A DNA stretch of 64,000 bases, taken from NCBI RefSeq assembly GCF_014873855.1, contig NZ_JADBEL010000016.1:1-64000 (forward strand). The letters are read 5' to 3'. The notes under the pieces were generated by a model. It was not told where the DNA came from, did not search any database, and saw nothing but the letters and a program-made list of their open reading frames with translations. Position numbers and translations under genes: made by a program. Source of the DNA: Sporosarcina limicola. GTDB taxonomy: Bacteria > Bacillota > Bacilli > Bacillales_A > Planococcaceae. This document shows, in pieces, positions 1 to 9,215 of this stretch. Every line of letters starts with the position of its first letter. The first letter of the stretch is position 1.

Positions 1-88
1 GAGGACACCCTTGCCTTCTGCTAACAGTTCCTACTGCCAAGCCTGTAGTGGACTTTCACCACCTAGCGATTACCCATGCCGGGCACAC
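1..88 (-). mobile_element. 5' end of a group II intron (continues off the window)
   Basis: Read on the minus strand from 88 downward, the sequence starts GTGTGCCCGGCATGGG and continues with a short stem-rich stretch ending GCAAGGGTGTCC. This is the typical 5' boundary (GUGYG) and domain I start of a bacterial group II intron. Only the first 88 bases are in the window, so the ribozyme core and any reverse transcriptase lie outside. The intron begins just after the T-tract of the terminator at 92-124. That placement is characteristic of class C introns, but the class cannot be settled from this fragment. Confidence 0.75.
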
Positions 89-91
89 AAC

Positions 92-124
92 AAAAAAACG
101 CTTCAAATGTCATGAAGCGTTTCA
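92..124 (-). terminator. Rho-independent terminator of the NERD gene
   Basis: Arms AAACGCTTCA and TGAAGCGTTT enclose a short loop, followed on the minus strand by seven T. The TGA stop of the upstream gene (105-103) lies inside the hairpin. The group II intron is inserted four bases beyond the T-run. Confidence 0.85.
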
Positions 125-1098
125 TTCTCTATGATTATTTTAGGATTCATTACATAGTAGCTCCCTCTCCCCTTGCCTTTTGGCGAAAGATTCGGGTGAT
201 TGAGGAGTCTTTTGGCAACCTGTTGGTTGGGCAGGAGGGCGAAACTTCTGAATTGTTGGTTACTTATTTTGTTATCAATCAGGCAGAGCCAGTCGGATAG
301 GATGTCGGTTTGCCATCTTGTTTCCGTATGGCCACATCTTGGACAATTCCACTTTTTCTTGACCCAAAGCATGTTGTAATGTCCACAAACGTTACAGATG
401 ACACCTGATAGAATATCGATTTGAGCGATGTCTAGATTTTTTATCATCGGGAATGGATTGTATTCTAGGTGGTTGTTTTTTAGTTCAATTGCTAATTTAC
501 GGATTTTGTGTTTGTCGAGATTTTTATTTTTGATGACTAGTTTTCTGAGATAACTTGGAACTTCATAGGCAAACATGATTTCAGTTTCCGGGATTACTTC
601 TACAGAAAGTTCGTTATAATATGCGAAAACAACCATTCCGATAATTGGCATATCGATATTTCGCTGTTTCAGCCAGTTTGTTAGATGGAACTTTTTTCGG
701 TCGAGTTCGATGATGGGATTCTTGATTACTTTCCTCTCTCCTGACGGCAACACTTTAATGAATTGTGTAGGGTCGGCTGTGACGATGATTTTACCAGCGA
801 TGTTTTTAACTTCAAAAATGTTGATGGATTCGGGTGTGATAAGGATAGAATCCATTTGAAAATAGATTCCATCGTGTTTTAAGCAGACATCATGCAAGAT
901 TGCGTGTGGGTACGGCGGTCGGAATTCAAGCATTTGTTTGTCAAAGTGTTTTTCACCACCGAATCCAGCTTTTCTGTTTTTGTAATCTTCAATGATTCTT
1001 GATGATTTTTCGTGCCTTGGATGTAGACGTCGAATCAGGGCATAATAGCCGGTTATTTTCTTGGGCATGGATCGTTGTTTGTAGATAATTTTTATCAC
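103..1098 (-). CDS. NERD domain protein with C-terminal zinc ribbon
   Basis: A nuclease-related (NERD) domain spans roughly residues 42-150. It contains the GFGGE motif (45-49), a metal-binding-type Asp in QMDSILI (83) and the EVKN motif (96-99), an arrangement like restriction-type nucleases. The C-terminal part has two CxxC pairs (CNVC and CPRC) forming a zinc ribbon. A DNA-processing role is family knowledge only. The start is uncertain. The GTG at 1098 overlaps the only Shine-Dalgarno-like GAGGTG and has none of its own. ATG at 1068 has no clear ribosome site. The GAGGTG is well spaced for an ATT codon at 1089. The gene ends inside its own terminator. Confidence 0.8.
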   Translation of the reverse strand: MIKIIYKQRSMPKKITGYYALIRRLHPRHEKSSRIIEDYKNRKAGFGGEKHFDKQMLEFRPPYPHAILHDVCLKHDGIYFQMDSILITPESINIFEVKNIAGKIIVTADPTQFIKVLPSGERKVIKNPIIELDRKKFHLTNWLKQRNIDMPIIGMVVFAYYNELSVEVIPETEIMFAYEVPSYLRKLVIKNKNLDKHKIRKLAIELKNNHLEYNPFPMIKNLDIAQIDILSGVICNVCGHYNMLWVKKKWNCPRCGHTETRWQTDILSDWLCLIDNKISNQQFRSFALLPNQQVAKRLLNHPNLSPKGKGRGSYYVMNPKIIIENETLHDI

Positions 1099-1223
1099 CT
1101 CGTAGATAGGTTATCAGAGTAATGAAGAAGTTAATATAGTTTTTGGCAAACCCGAATTGTGTATGGCTGAAATGGGGGTAAATTTGAATTTTGCGATTGA
1201 AAAATTGATTTCTTTGGGGGAGA

Positions 1224-1680
1224 TTGGTCGCTTCGATGGAGGAATCAGTCGCTTCGATGGGGGAATTGGTCGCTTCGATGGGGATTGGTCGCTTCGATGG
1301 GGATTGGTCGCTTCGATGGGGGAATCAGTCGCTTCGATGGAGAGATTGGTCGCTTCGGTGGTGGGATCAGTCGCTTCGATGGGGGAATCAGTCGCTTCGA
1401 TGGAGAGATTGGTCGCTTCGGTGGTGGGATCAGTCGCTTCGATGGGGGAATCAGTCGCTTCGATGGAGAGATTGGTCGCTTCGGTGGTGGGATCAGTCGC
1501 TTCGATGGGGGAATTGGTCGCTTCGTTGGGGGAATCAGTCGCTTCGATGGAAAGATTGGTCGCTTCGGTGGTGGGATCAGTCGCTTCGATGGAGGAATTG
1601 GTCGCTCCGATGGGGGAATTGGTCTCTTCAATGGGTGAATCAGTCGCTTCGGTGGTGGGATCAGTCGCTTCGATGGGAGT
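1224..1680 (+). repeat. Tandem array of about 22 units, core ATTGGTCGCTTCGATGG
   Basis: The array has units of mostly 21 bp (two of 19), alternating ATTGGTCGCTTCGATGG and ATCAGTCGCTTCGATGG or CGGTGG. A 63-bp higher-order unit is repeated three times between about 1361 and 1550. Because 21 is divisible by three and there are few stops, four overlapping reading frames stay open. I regard these as by-products. The array lies upstream of the NERD gene and ends at the terminator at 1683-1715. Related arrays occur at 11595, 25399, 39390 and 56120 in the same orientation. Confidence 0.95.
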
Positions 1681-1682
1681 GC

Positions 1683-1715
1683 AAAAAAAAACGCCCTAGA
1701 TGGGCGGTTTTTTTT
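1683..1715 (-). terminator. Rho-independent terminator of the deacetylase gene
   Basis: Stem CGCCC/GGGCG with a TAGA loop is flanked by A-runs and T-runs on both sides, so it can work in both directions. It follows the stop of the deacetylase gene on the minus strand. Confidence 0.85.
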
Positions 1716-1718
1716 AGT

Positions 1719-3014
1719 TTAGAGTGATCCATCGTGTAAGAAGTTTTGGATGATATGATTTTTAGGTTCGTATGTTTGGATGGTGTAGCCTTCTTTTTGG
1801 AGCCACTCGATAATTTGCGGGAGGGCTTTGGCTGTTTGGCTTCGATCGTGCATTAGTATGATGATATTGCGGTCACCGTATTTGTATGCTTTTTCGACGC
1901 CTGAACGGACGTTTTTGACAATTTGACTGGCTTGTTTATCCGTGTATTTCCAATCATTGGAGTCAACGTCCCAGTCCCACATTTTATAGCCGAATTTGTT
2001 GAGCTGTTTTAGCATGGCGGGCGTGATGTGTGGCGCGCTGCCATATGGGACGCGAAGCAATTTGGCATCGTTGCCGGTCATTTTTTTTATGAGCATTGTT
2101 CCTTCGTTCATTTCATCAATAAATGATTGCGATGATTTATATACTTTCTTGTGGTTATGCGTCATGCTATGTGTGCCGATGTAGTGGCCATCTTCTGCAA
2201 CCGTGGATACGATTTTTTCGTTGTTTTTCATATGTTTTCCGAGGAAGAAGAATGTTCCTTGGACATTATACTTTTTTAGTGTGGCATTGTTGGCGGTTGT
2301 GAATTTATTAGGTCCATCATCGAATGTCAAGTAGACAATCGCTTTCCTAGCGGGAACTGGTTTATGTGGTTTATGTGTTTTGCTGGGTATTTGTTTTTTA
2401 TCCAACGACTTTTGGATGTGCTTGATGTAATCGGCAACGTTCATATGGTCGTAGTCATTATTGTAGATGCGAAGCGTTTTTAATTCTTTGATGTATTCTA
2501 TTTCGAATCCAATTTCGCGTGCGATGAATTTCACACTGATGAAGAGTGTCCCTTCAATATCGACGATTGGGGACCAGTCAATTTCAGTGCCGTCTTGTGT
2601 TGTTACTTTCGTTTCGTGATTATATGTGATTTCAGTACCACGTTTTCGGATATACGTGATGCCATCCGTTTCTTCGTGTGGGATGTAAAGCGATTTGGCG
2701 ATTTCCACTAGAGGTACTTTTGTATCGCCGTCAATAACACGTACGTCTTTAATTGGAAGTAGACGATCGTGGAGTCCAACAAAACGATCCTGAGTTTCCC
2801 CTGTTGCTTCCGGTGCTTCCGTTGTTTCCGGTGTTTCGGTTGTTTCGGTTGTTTCCATTGCTTCGGTTGCTTCCGTTGTTTCCGTTGTTTCCGTTGCTTC
2901 CGTTGCTTCCGTTGCTTCCGTTGCTTCCGTTGCTTCCGTTGCTTCGGTTGTCAGCATGCTGGAAATGATGCTGATGAGTAATGCAAAACAGATTGTGAAG
3001 ACACTTTTTTTCAT
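1719..3014 (-). CDS. Secreted polysaccharide deacetylase with copper amine oxidase-type N domain
   Basis: This is a 431-residue exported protein. A signal peptide (MKKSVFTICFALLISIISS) is followed by a low-complexity TEA/TET linker, then a copper amine oxidase N-terminal-like domain (about 90-190), then a NodB deacetylase domain (about 220-425). NodB motifs are visible: TFDDGP with the metal and catalytic Asp, HSMTH as the HxxxH metal site, RVPYG and LMHD. The family removes acetyl groups from cell-wall glycans. The ATG at 3014 is chosen because the signal peptide starts there and GGGG lies upstream. An ATG at 3035 would add seven residues. The linker is encoded by a 9-bp DNA repeat. Confidence 0.88.
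   Translation of the reverse strand: MKKSVFTICFALLISIISSMLTTEATEATEATEATEATEATETTETTEATEAMETTETTETPETTEAPEATGETQDRFVGLHDRLLPIKDVRVIDGDTKVPLVEIAKSLYIPHEETDGITYIRKRGTEITYNHETKVTTQDGTEIDWSPIVDIEGTLFISVKFIAREIGFEIEYIKELKTLRIYNNDYDHMNVADYIKHIQKSLDKKQIPSKTHKPHKPVPARKAIVYLTFDDGPNKFTTANNATLKKYNVQGTFFFLGKHMKNNEKIVSTVAEDGHYIGTHSMTHNHKKVYKSSQSFIDEMNEGTMLIKKMTGNDAKLLRVPYGSAPHITPAMLKQLNKFGYKMWDWDVDSNDWKYTDKQASQIVKNVRSGVEKAYKYGDRNIIILMHDRSQTAKALPQIIEWLQKEGYTIQTYEPKNHIIQNFLHDGSL
2806..2950 (-). repeat. 9-bp microsatellite coding for the TEA/TET linker
   Basis: About sixteen copies of a 9-bp unit (GCTTCCGTT on the plus strand, with G/T and C/G variants) encode a Thr-Glu-Ala/Thr linker between signal peptide and stalk domain. 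The unit length keeps the frame, so copy-number changes would only change linker length. Confidence 0.9.
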
Positions 3015-3113
3015 TGTAAATCGCCCCATTTCCATTCTGTAAATCCGATGTCCTCATTATAACAAAAAGCCGCCAATCACTATAGATAACATAGCCGTTT
3101 ATGCGCGGGAAAT

Positions 3114-3731
3114 TTAAAGATGTCTCTGCATGCAATATTGGTAAATCGCAGCTGTCGCGATACAGTCGCCAATCGCATCGTGGGCATCATGTTCGAGTTG
3201 AAGAAATTTGGTTAGTGTTGTCAGTTTATGGTTCGGTGTTTCGGTAATTATTTTCCGTGCAAGTTGGACTGTATCGATGACGGTATATTGTGGAATACTG
3301 ATGTCTTCAATGTTGTCGAGTGCATAAAGAAATCCCATATCGAATGAAGCGTTGTGAGCAATGATTGGAAAATCATCGATAAAGTTAAGTAATTCTTCGA
3401 TTTTGTCTTCAATACTAGGTGCCGTTTCGACCATCTCATTTGTAATACCCGTGAGTCGTGTGATGGATGCTTGTATATGGCATTTCGGATTGACAAATGT
3501 ATTGAACAGGTCTGTCTGTTCGTGATTGACAAATTTAATGGCACCAATTTGAATAATCCGATCCGCTCCAGCCCGAAATCCGGTTGTTTCAAAATCGAGT
3601 ACCACGTAGTCTTTTACCGGTTCGGATGATGTTTTATACTTCTTTTCCCTGGTTGCTGCTCTGGCTCCCACGTTTTGTGGCTGCAATGTTTGGTTGAGCA
3701 AATTACGTACTTTCACATTCAAGTCTGTCAT
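3114..3731 (-). CDS. DnaQ-like 3'-5' exonuclease (DEDDh)
   Basis: A 205-residue protein with an exonuclease domain from about residue 40 to 200. The three DEDDh motifs are present: DFETTG (Exo I), HNASFD (Exo II) and HDAIGDC (Exo III, with catalytic His and Asp). The family degrades single-stranded DNA or RNA 3' ends. It resembles the stand-alone proofreading-type exonucleases of Bacillales and is too short to be a polymerase or DinG. ATG at 3731 is preceded by AAGGAAG at suitable distance. Its substrate cannot be told from sequence. Confidence 0.85.
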   Translation of the reverse strand: MTDLNVKVRNLLNQTLQPQNVGARAATREKKYKTSSEPVKDYVVLDFETTGFRAGADRIIQIGAIKFVNHEQTDLFNTFVNPKCHIQASITRLTGITNEMVETAPSIEDKIEELLNFIDDFPIIAHNASFDMGFLYALDNIEDISIPQYTVIDTVQLARKIITETPNHKLTTLTKFLQLEHDAHDAIGDCIATAAIYQYCMQRHL

Positions 3732-3821
3732 CGATGCACTTCCTTTTTGAATAAGTTCCCCTATATATACTATATATACTATTGTATACCCTTAACTACA
3801 AGGCATACCCCTCTGCTGAAT

Positions 3822-3864
3822 GGAAAAATAGGAAATTCCCGAAATGGAAGAATCGGGAATTCCC
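3822..3864 (-). terminator. Terminator of the subtilase gene
   Basis: A 12-bp stem, GGGAATTCCCGA with TCGGGAATTTCC, is followed on the minus strand by TATTTTT. It lies 70 bp beyond the subtilase stop. Confidence 0.75.
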
Positions 3865-3932
3865 TTATCATTTAGTCGATAACACTATCTGCACCATTTA
3901 CAATGATATCAAGGATGCTTTTTGTTGTTCAT

Positions 3933-6900
3933 TTAATCTGTGATATATGTGTCTACTTGTGGCTGTATTTCCCCTTCTTCCTTTGTTTCTGTTGCTACAA
4001 CTGTTACATAAACTGTGGCTGTGAATTCCTGGTGTGTTATTGTAATGAATGTTTTGCCAGGTCCTACCGCTGAGACTAGCCCTTTTTTCAGTTTGACGAC
4101 TTTGTTGTGCGCAAGTTTGAATTCGGAATCTGCTGTGATGTCTTTTTTACTGATTTGGCCGTCTGGTTTTGTTGTTATTTCAGTTACGGTTAGTTGCTCT
4201 TGGTCACCGACTTTAAGTGTAAGGCTTTCTTTGTCGATGGAATACGTTACGACGTCTTTTGGAATTTCTGTCACTTCAATGTAGACAAGGGTTGCGTCTT
4301 GTCCTGAAATATTGACACGTGCTTGTGTTTTACCCGCTGCTTTTGCTGTGACAAGACCTTTTTGAACTGACGCGATGTCATTATTGACGACTCTGAAATT
4401 TGTTGTCGCCGTGATGTCTTTTTTACTGATTTGACCGTCTGGTTTTGTTGTTATTTCAGTTACAGTTAGTTGCTCTTGGTCACCGACTTTGAGTGCAAGC
4501 CTTTCTTTGTCGATAGAATACGTTACGACGTCTTTTGGAATTTCTGTCACTTCAATGTAGACAAGGGTTGCGTCTTGTCCTGAAATATTGACACGTGCTT
4601 GTGTTTTACCCACTGCTTTTGCTGTGACGAGGCCTTTTTGAACTGACGCGATGTCATTATTGACGACTCTAAAATTTGTTGTCGCTGTGATGTCTTTTTT
4701 ACTGATTTGGCCGTTTGGTTTTGTTGTTATTTCGGTGACGGTTAGTTGCTCTTGTTCACCGACTTTAAGTGCTAGCCTTTCTTTGTCGATGGAATACGTT
4801 ACGACGTCTTTTAGAATTTCTGTCACTTCAATGTAGACAAGGGTTGCGTCTTGTCCTGAAATATTGACACGCGCTTGTGTTTTACCCACTGCTTTTGCTG
4901 TGACGAGGCCTTTTTGAACTGATGCGATGTCATTATTGACGACTCTGAAATTTGTTGTCGCTGTGATGTCTTTTTTACTGATTTGGCCGCTTGGTTTTGT
5001 TGTTATTTCGGTGACGGTTAGTTGCTCTTGTTCACCGACTTTAAGTGCTAGCCTTTCTTTGTCGATGGAATACGTTACGACGTCTTTTGGAATTTCTATT
5101 ACTTCAAGGTAGACAAATACTGTTTCTCCGTTTGGACTCGTGACGCGTACTTGCGTTTTACCGACCGCCTTTGCTGTGATGAGACCTTTTTGAGCTGTCG
5201 CAACTTGGTTATTAACGACGCTATACTTTCCTTTTGCTGTCACATCTTTATTCACAATTTGTCCATCGGGTTTCATCGTTGTTTCAGTAACGATGAGTTG
5301 TTCTTGCTGACCAACGCCGAGGGTTAAGCTCGTTTTATTCACTGAATAGGAGACGATGTCTTGCGGAGCAGTTATTACTTCAAGGTCAACAAACATTGTC
5401 TCTCCGTTTGGAATCGTGACGCGTATTTGCGTTTTACCGACCGTCTTTGCTGTGACGAGGCCTTTTTGAGCTGTCGCAACTTGGGTGTTAACGACGCTAT
5501 ACTTTCCTTTTGCTGTCACATCTTTATTCACAATTTGTCCATCGGGTTTCATCGTTGTTTCAGTAATGATGAGTTGTTCTTGCTGGCCAATTCCGAGGGT
5601 TAAGCTCGTTTTATTCATAGAATAAGTGATGACATCTTGGCCAACTTTCGTCACTTTTACTGTGATAATCTGCGTGAAGTCCTTGTAGCTAGCTGTTACT
5701 TTGGTTTCCCCTGCACCGACTGCTGTGACCTTACCCTTTTTGACTGTAGCAATTGTTTCATCGGTACTTTGGAATACAACTTCTGCCGTGACGTCTTTTT
5801 CTTGTTTCGTTCCGTCCGATTTTGTTGTCGTTTCAGTTACTGTTAGTTGTTCTGCGTCACCGATTTGCAGTGCAAGATTGTCTTTATTAACAGAATACTG
5901 AACGGTATGCCCATCACCAACTAGCATATGTTCCGCCGCATTGCCTGCAGCGTCGACATATTTCACTTTGACAGTATCCGTTGCGAGATTCAACGTGCCT
6001 ACGTCAAATGAAAAGGATCCGTCTTGCGCAAGTTTCACGGCTCCTGATGATTTTACAACACTGTTTTCTGACACTTCGAATGTTGCCTTCAATTTCGTAT
6101 TGATGTCATAATCCATCCCGTATTTCACAAGTTCTTCCTGGTAGTCAACATATTTGTCAATGATTTTACCTGTTGCTGTCTTTCCTACAATTGTTCCTTC
6201 GATTGTACCTGCTTTTGATTTCACAACGATTGGGCCAACATAGTCTCCGATGATGGGTGGATTGCCGGAAACTGGTTTTCCATTAAAATCGAATGTGTAG
6301 AGCCCATCAGGAATGGTTGTCGGTTGAGCACCGTTTGTCCAAGGACGGTACTGACCTTTCACAGCCAATGTGTATGTTCCTTTGCCAAGCGATGTACCTG
6401 CATGCAAGTAGCCAATATAGCCATCAGCGAATTCCCCGCCTTCTGGATCCATAATATTCCAGATTTCAAGGAAGTTCCTCTCTAAATCATCAGTCACCGT
6501 AAATGTAATCAACGCTTCATCTTTCACACCGTCGCCATTGAAGGAGAGGTCTGTTTCCGTAATGGTGAAGTCTTTGATTTGGGCTGCCGCCGCTCCGCCA
6601 AAATCGGCTGCGAATGGCAATGAAATCTCATTGCTCGCACCTTCGATGTGAATATAGCCAAGAAGTTCATCCCCGATGTTCACTGTTGCTTTCTTCGATG
6701 CCGTCAATGTGACATTCAACAATTGTTCCCCAGCCAATGTGAAGGATGGTTTGTCAATTGTCAGTTTTGCATCAGAATATCCTTTTGTGACAGTAACAGA
6801 TACATCGAATTTCCCACCTTTACCTTTTAGGTCTTTTACAAGAATCTGTTTTGTGACAGAGAGATCTTCTGCCAGTGATTGAGGACCGAATGTGACCGTC

Positions 6901-8990
6901 CCTTTGAGATTTTTCACTTGAGTCCCGTCGTTATTTGCCGTGTCGATGGCATAAGCCAGAGCATTCGGGTGTGCAGCCGAGTATGCATCTACACGTCCGG
7001 CTCCCTGTGAGAAGACGTCGTATTTTGTTGGTTCGAGAATTTTTGCTGTGTTAGAAAGTGCGACCTTCACGTCAAACGCGTTCCAATTGGGATTTGCTTG
7101 TTTAACGAGTGCCGCGATTCCTGCGATATGCGGTGTTGCCATGGAAGTCCCTGTTTTTCGATCATATGCTTCATCATATACTGCATCTGGGAAATCTGCT
7201 TTGTACATTGGCATCGTTGATATGATATTGGTTCCAGGTGCGGCAACATCAGGTTTGATGTCGGAGTTCGGAGTGGATGGACCACGTGAACTTGAGTCGT
7301 TGACATCATCGCCCAGTGTCGTTGTTGACGCAAAATCACCAAATAAGATTTTGCCACCACTGTTTTTAAGTGCCGCGCGGATTGCATCGCCGTCTGTTTG
7401 CGACAAATCGAATGTCGGAATAAAGGCGAATGAGTCGCCAAGAAATGTCCCAGATTCAGCCGGCGCATTCGTTCCGCTGGCGAAGTTGTGGATTATTGCC
7501 GCTGCTGCTCCGTTCTCTTTGGCGAATGCGATCTTATCAGCAAACGTAAGATCCCCACGTGAGATGAGCGCAACTTTGCCATGGACATCAATGCCAGTGT
7601 AATCTGTCGCTTTACCTACTCCGGGAACTGCGACGATATCGAACTCGCCTGAGAGTTGTGTTGCAAGACTTTTACCGAAAGTCGTTCCCATCAGGTTCAG
7701 TTGTTTGGAAAGATTATAGTTACCTACTGTGACGTTTGCTTTCCCGTTGTATTTCGTTTCAGGATTTGTGGTGTTCCCGACTGCAATTCCAAGTCGTGCT
7801 GTCGATGGCGTTCCCATCGTTCCGCGTTTTGGACCTGAGTTGCCTGTTGCAATGACTGAAATTGTACCTGCAAGCATGGCATTGTTGATGGCAAATGATC
7901 CTCCATCTGTTTCGGAGTTAACTCCACCACCGAGCGATAGGTTAATGACATCCATCTTTTCTTGGACTGCCGTATCAATTGCTTTGATGATGCCTGAAGT
8001 CGCTCCACTACCATATGCTCCAAGTACCCGATAAGCGTAGAGGTCCACTTTCGGTGCGATTCCTTTGATGCCGTATTTATTGGCACCGATTGCCGCAATC
8101 GTCCCTGCTACATGAGTGCCGTGGGAAGTATAGAATGCATTTCCTTTTTCATTGAATTCCGGGCGATTCGCTGGACGGTCCTTTGGGGATGTCTCGGATG
8201 GATCATTGTCCGCGCGTGAACGAGCATAATCGTTGCCCGTGTGAGGGACAAAGTTTTTCCCGCCTTTATAAATACCTGCGAATTCCGGGTGATTTTTGTC
8301 GATTCCGGTATCAATGACAGCTACTTTGATGCCTTGTCCTTCGTAGCCTTCTTTCCAAAGCTTGTCGATTCCGAGGAATGAAATGCTGGTGTTCATGGCC
8401 GCCTCGATGTCATCCTTCTTAATCAGTTCGGATGATGCCTTTGATTTTGAATCTTCCGATGCGTATACGGTTTTGTCAGGTTCGACCAATGTAACGCCTG
8501 AAATGTCGAGTAGTTTCTTAATGTCATCCGCTTTGACAGTTGCTGCAAAGCCATTTAACACTGTTTCGAATGTGTAACCTGCTTTAAAGTCGATATTTTT
8601 TACTGTCATCTCTTTTTTTGACATAGCTTGTTGCGCTTTCACTTTCGCCTTGACTTTTGTCTCTTCGGCAGCAGTGAATTTTTGACCAGCAAGCTCTTTC
8701 AAGCCCTGTTCAAGCGCTACAGATTTCTCGGATAAATGTACGATAACCGCTACCTCTTGATTACCCGAGATATTTTGTAGTTCTTCATGGAGTCTCGCAC
8801 CGCCGTCTAACAAATCCAGTTGTTCTGCGATGGCCGCTTTTTGCTGCAAGATGCTTTCATTCTGATTGTTCTGCTTAAATGACTTTGCCGCTTCTGCGTT
8901 TGTCGATGCCACCATCGGCGTCAGTAATGAAAGGACCATTGTGAAAGCGAGGATTACACTGAAAAATTTAGTGAATTTATTCTGCTTCAA
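3933..8990 (-). CDS. Extracellular S8 subtilase, Vpr-like, with PA domain and seven Big_2 repeats
   Basis: A 1685-residue secreted protease. A signal peptide (about 1-34, ending NAEAA) and an I9 propeptide region (about 75-180) precede the S8 domain. Catalytic residues are D227 (VAVIDTG), H293 (SHGTHVAG), oxyanion N384 (ATGNSGP) and S616 (GTSMATPH). A PA domain is inserted at about 445-550, as in Vpr. A Fn3-like region follows. Then come seven Ig-like Big_2 repeats of about 92 residues, each starting V-x-YS-x-x-K. The last four are nearly identical. No LPXTG or S-layer motif is seen, so wall attachment would rest on the Big_2 part. SD GGGGAAATGG lies just upstream of the ATG. The gene stands alone, with a terminator downstream. 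Confidence 0.93.
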   Translation of the reverse strand: MKQNKFTKFFSVILAFTMVLSLLTPMVASTNAEAAKSFKQNNQNESILQQKAAIAEQLDLLDGGARLHEELQNISGNQEVAVIVHLSEKSVALEQGLKELAGQKFTAAEETKVKAKVKAQQAMSKKEMTVKNIDFKAGYTFETVLNGFAATVKADDIKKLLDISGVTLVEPDKTVYASEDSKSKASSELIKKDDIEAAMNTSISFLGIDKLWKEGYEGQGIKVAVIDTGIDKNHPEFAGIYKGGKNFVPHTGNDYARSRADNDPSETSPKDRPANRPEFNEKGNAFYTSHGTHVAGTIAAIGANKYGIKGIAPKVDLYAYRVLGAYGSGATSGIIKAIDTAVQEKMDVINLSLGGGVNSETDGGSFAINNAMLAGTISVIATGNSGPKRGTMGTPSTARLGIAVGNTTNPETKYNGKANVTVGNYNLSKQLNLMGTTFGKSLATQLSGEFDIVAVPGVGKATDYTGIDVHGKVALISRGDLTFADKIAFAKENGAAAAIIHNFASGTNAPAESGTFLGDSFAFIPTFDLSQTDGDAIRAALKNSGGKILFGDFASTTTLGDDVNDSSSRGPSTPNSDIKPDVAAPGTNIISTMPMYKADFPDAVYDEAYDRKTGTSMATPHIAGIAALVKQANPNWNAFDVKVALSNTAKILEPTKYDVFSQGAGRVDAYSAAHPNALAYAIDTANNDGTQVKNLKGTVTFGPQSLAEDLSVTKQILVKDLKGKGGKFDVSVTVTKGYSDAKLTIDKPSFTLAGEQLLNVTLTASKKATVNIGDELLGYIHIEGASNEISLPFAADFGGAAAAQIKDFTITETDLSFNGDGVKDEALITFTVTDDLERNFLEIWNIMDPEGGEFADGYIGYLHAGTSLGKGTYTLAVKGQYRPWTNGAQPTTIPDGLYTFDFNGKPVSGNPPIIGDYVGPIVVKSKAGTIEGTIVGKTATGKIIDKYVDYQEELVKYGMDYDINTKLKATFEVSENSVVKSSGAVKLAQDGSFSFDVGTLNLATDTVKVKYVDAAGNAAEHMLVGDGHTVQYSVNKDNLALQIGDAEQLTVTETTTKSDGTKQEKDVTAEVVFQSTDETIATVKKGKVTAVGAGETKVTASYKDFTQIITVKVTKVGQDVITYSMNKTSLTLGIGQQEQLIITETTMKPDGQIVNKDVTAKGKYSVVNTQVATAQKGLVTAKTVGKTQIRVTIPNGETMFVDLEVITAPQDIVSYSVNKTSLTLGVGQQEQLIVTETTMKPDGQIVNKDVTAKGKYSVVNNQVATAQKGLITAKAVGKTQVRVTSPNGETVFVYLEVIEIPKDVVTYSIDKERLALKVGEQEQLTVTEITTKPSGQISKKDITATTNFRVVNNDIASVQKGLVTAKAVGKTQARVNISGQDATLVYIEVTEILKDVVTYSIDKERLALKVGEQEQLTVTEITTKPNGQISKKDITATTNFRVVNNDIASVQKGLVTAKAVGKTQARVNISGQDATLVYIEVTEIPKDVVTYSIDKERLALKVGDQEQLTVTEITTKPDGQISKKDITATTNFRVVNNDIASVQKGLVTAKAAGKTQARVNISGQDATLVYIEVTEIPKDVVTYSIDKESLTLKVGDQEQLTVTEITTKPDGQISKKDITADSEFKLAHNKVVKLKKGLVSAVGPGKTFITITHQEFTATVYVTVVATETKEEGEIQPQVDTYITD
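3985..5112 (-). repeat. 276-bp in-frame repeats encoding the last Big_2 domains
   Basis: Four copies at a 276-bp period (anchor ACGACGTCTTTTGGAATTTC near 4250, 4526, 4802 and 5078) are almost identical at the DNA level. The three upstream Big_2 copies are more divergent. This points to recent duplication or gene conversion within the coding sequence. Confidence 0.9.
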
Positions 8991-9180
8991 TTTCCATTTC
9001 CCCTTTGCTTTTTATTTGCACTCGTGTAAATTGTGCGGTAGGTAGAACATATTGCAGGGTACTTGGAAATAGACCATTAATCATCCAACTTTTTTTCATA
9101 AGGCATTCATTATTCTGAAAATAATTTAGAACAATAGTATACAACCAATAGAAATCTAGTCCTGTAGATTCAGATTAAGC
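8991..9180. other. Intergenic region upstream of the subtilase
   Basis: This short AT-rich region holds the upstream sequence of the subtilase gene. I see no open reading frame and no confident promoter match. Confidence 0.4.
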
Positions 9181-9183
9181 ATA

Positions 9184-9208
9184 GAAAAAACCCCGCAAAT
9201 GCAGGGCT
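9184..9208 (-). terminator. Terminator of the HlyD-like gene
   Basis: On the minus strand CCCTGC-ATTT-GCGGGG is followed by TTTTTT, eight bases after the stop of the HlyD-like gene. Confidence 0.8.
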
Positions 9209-9215
9209 TCGAATT

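Noticed and set aside
1224-1680. CRISPR array
   Set aside because: Units are contiguous 19-21 bp repeats with no unique spacers and no cas genes.
1157-1727. Three overlapping plus-strand frames and one minus-strand frame in the repeat array
   Set aside because: They come from a 21-bp repeat without stops; the same repeat family elsewhere has 20- and 41-bp periods that break any frame, so coding is unlikely.
2753-2981. Plus-strand frames rich in Leu/Pro or Cys/Phe opposite the deacetylase linker
   Set aside because: Mirror of the 9-bp repeat coding for TEA; no ribosome site.
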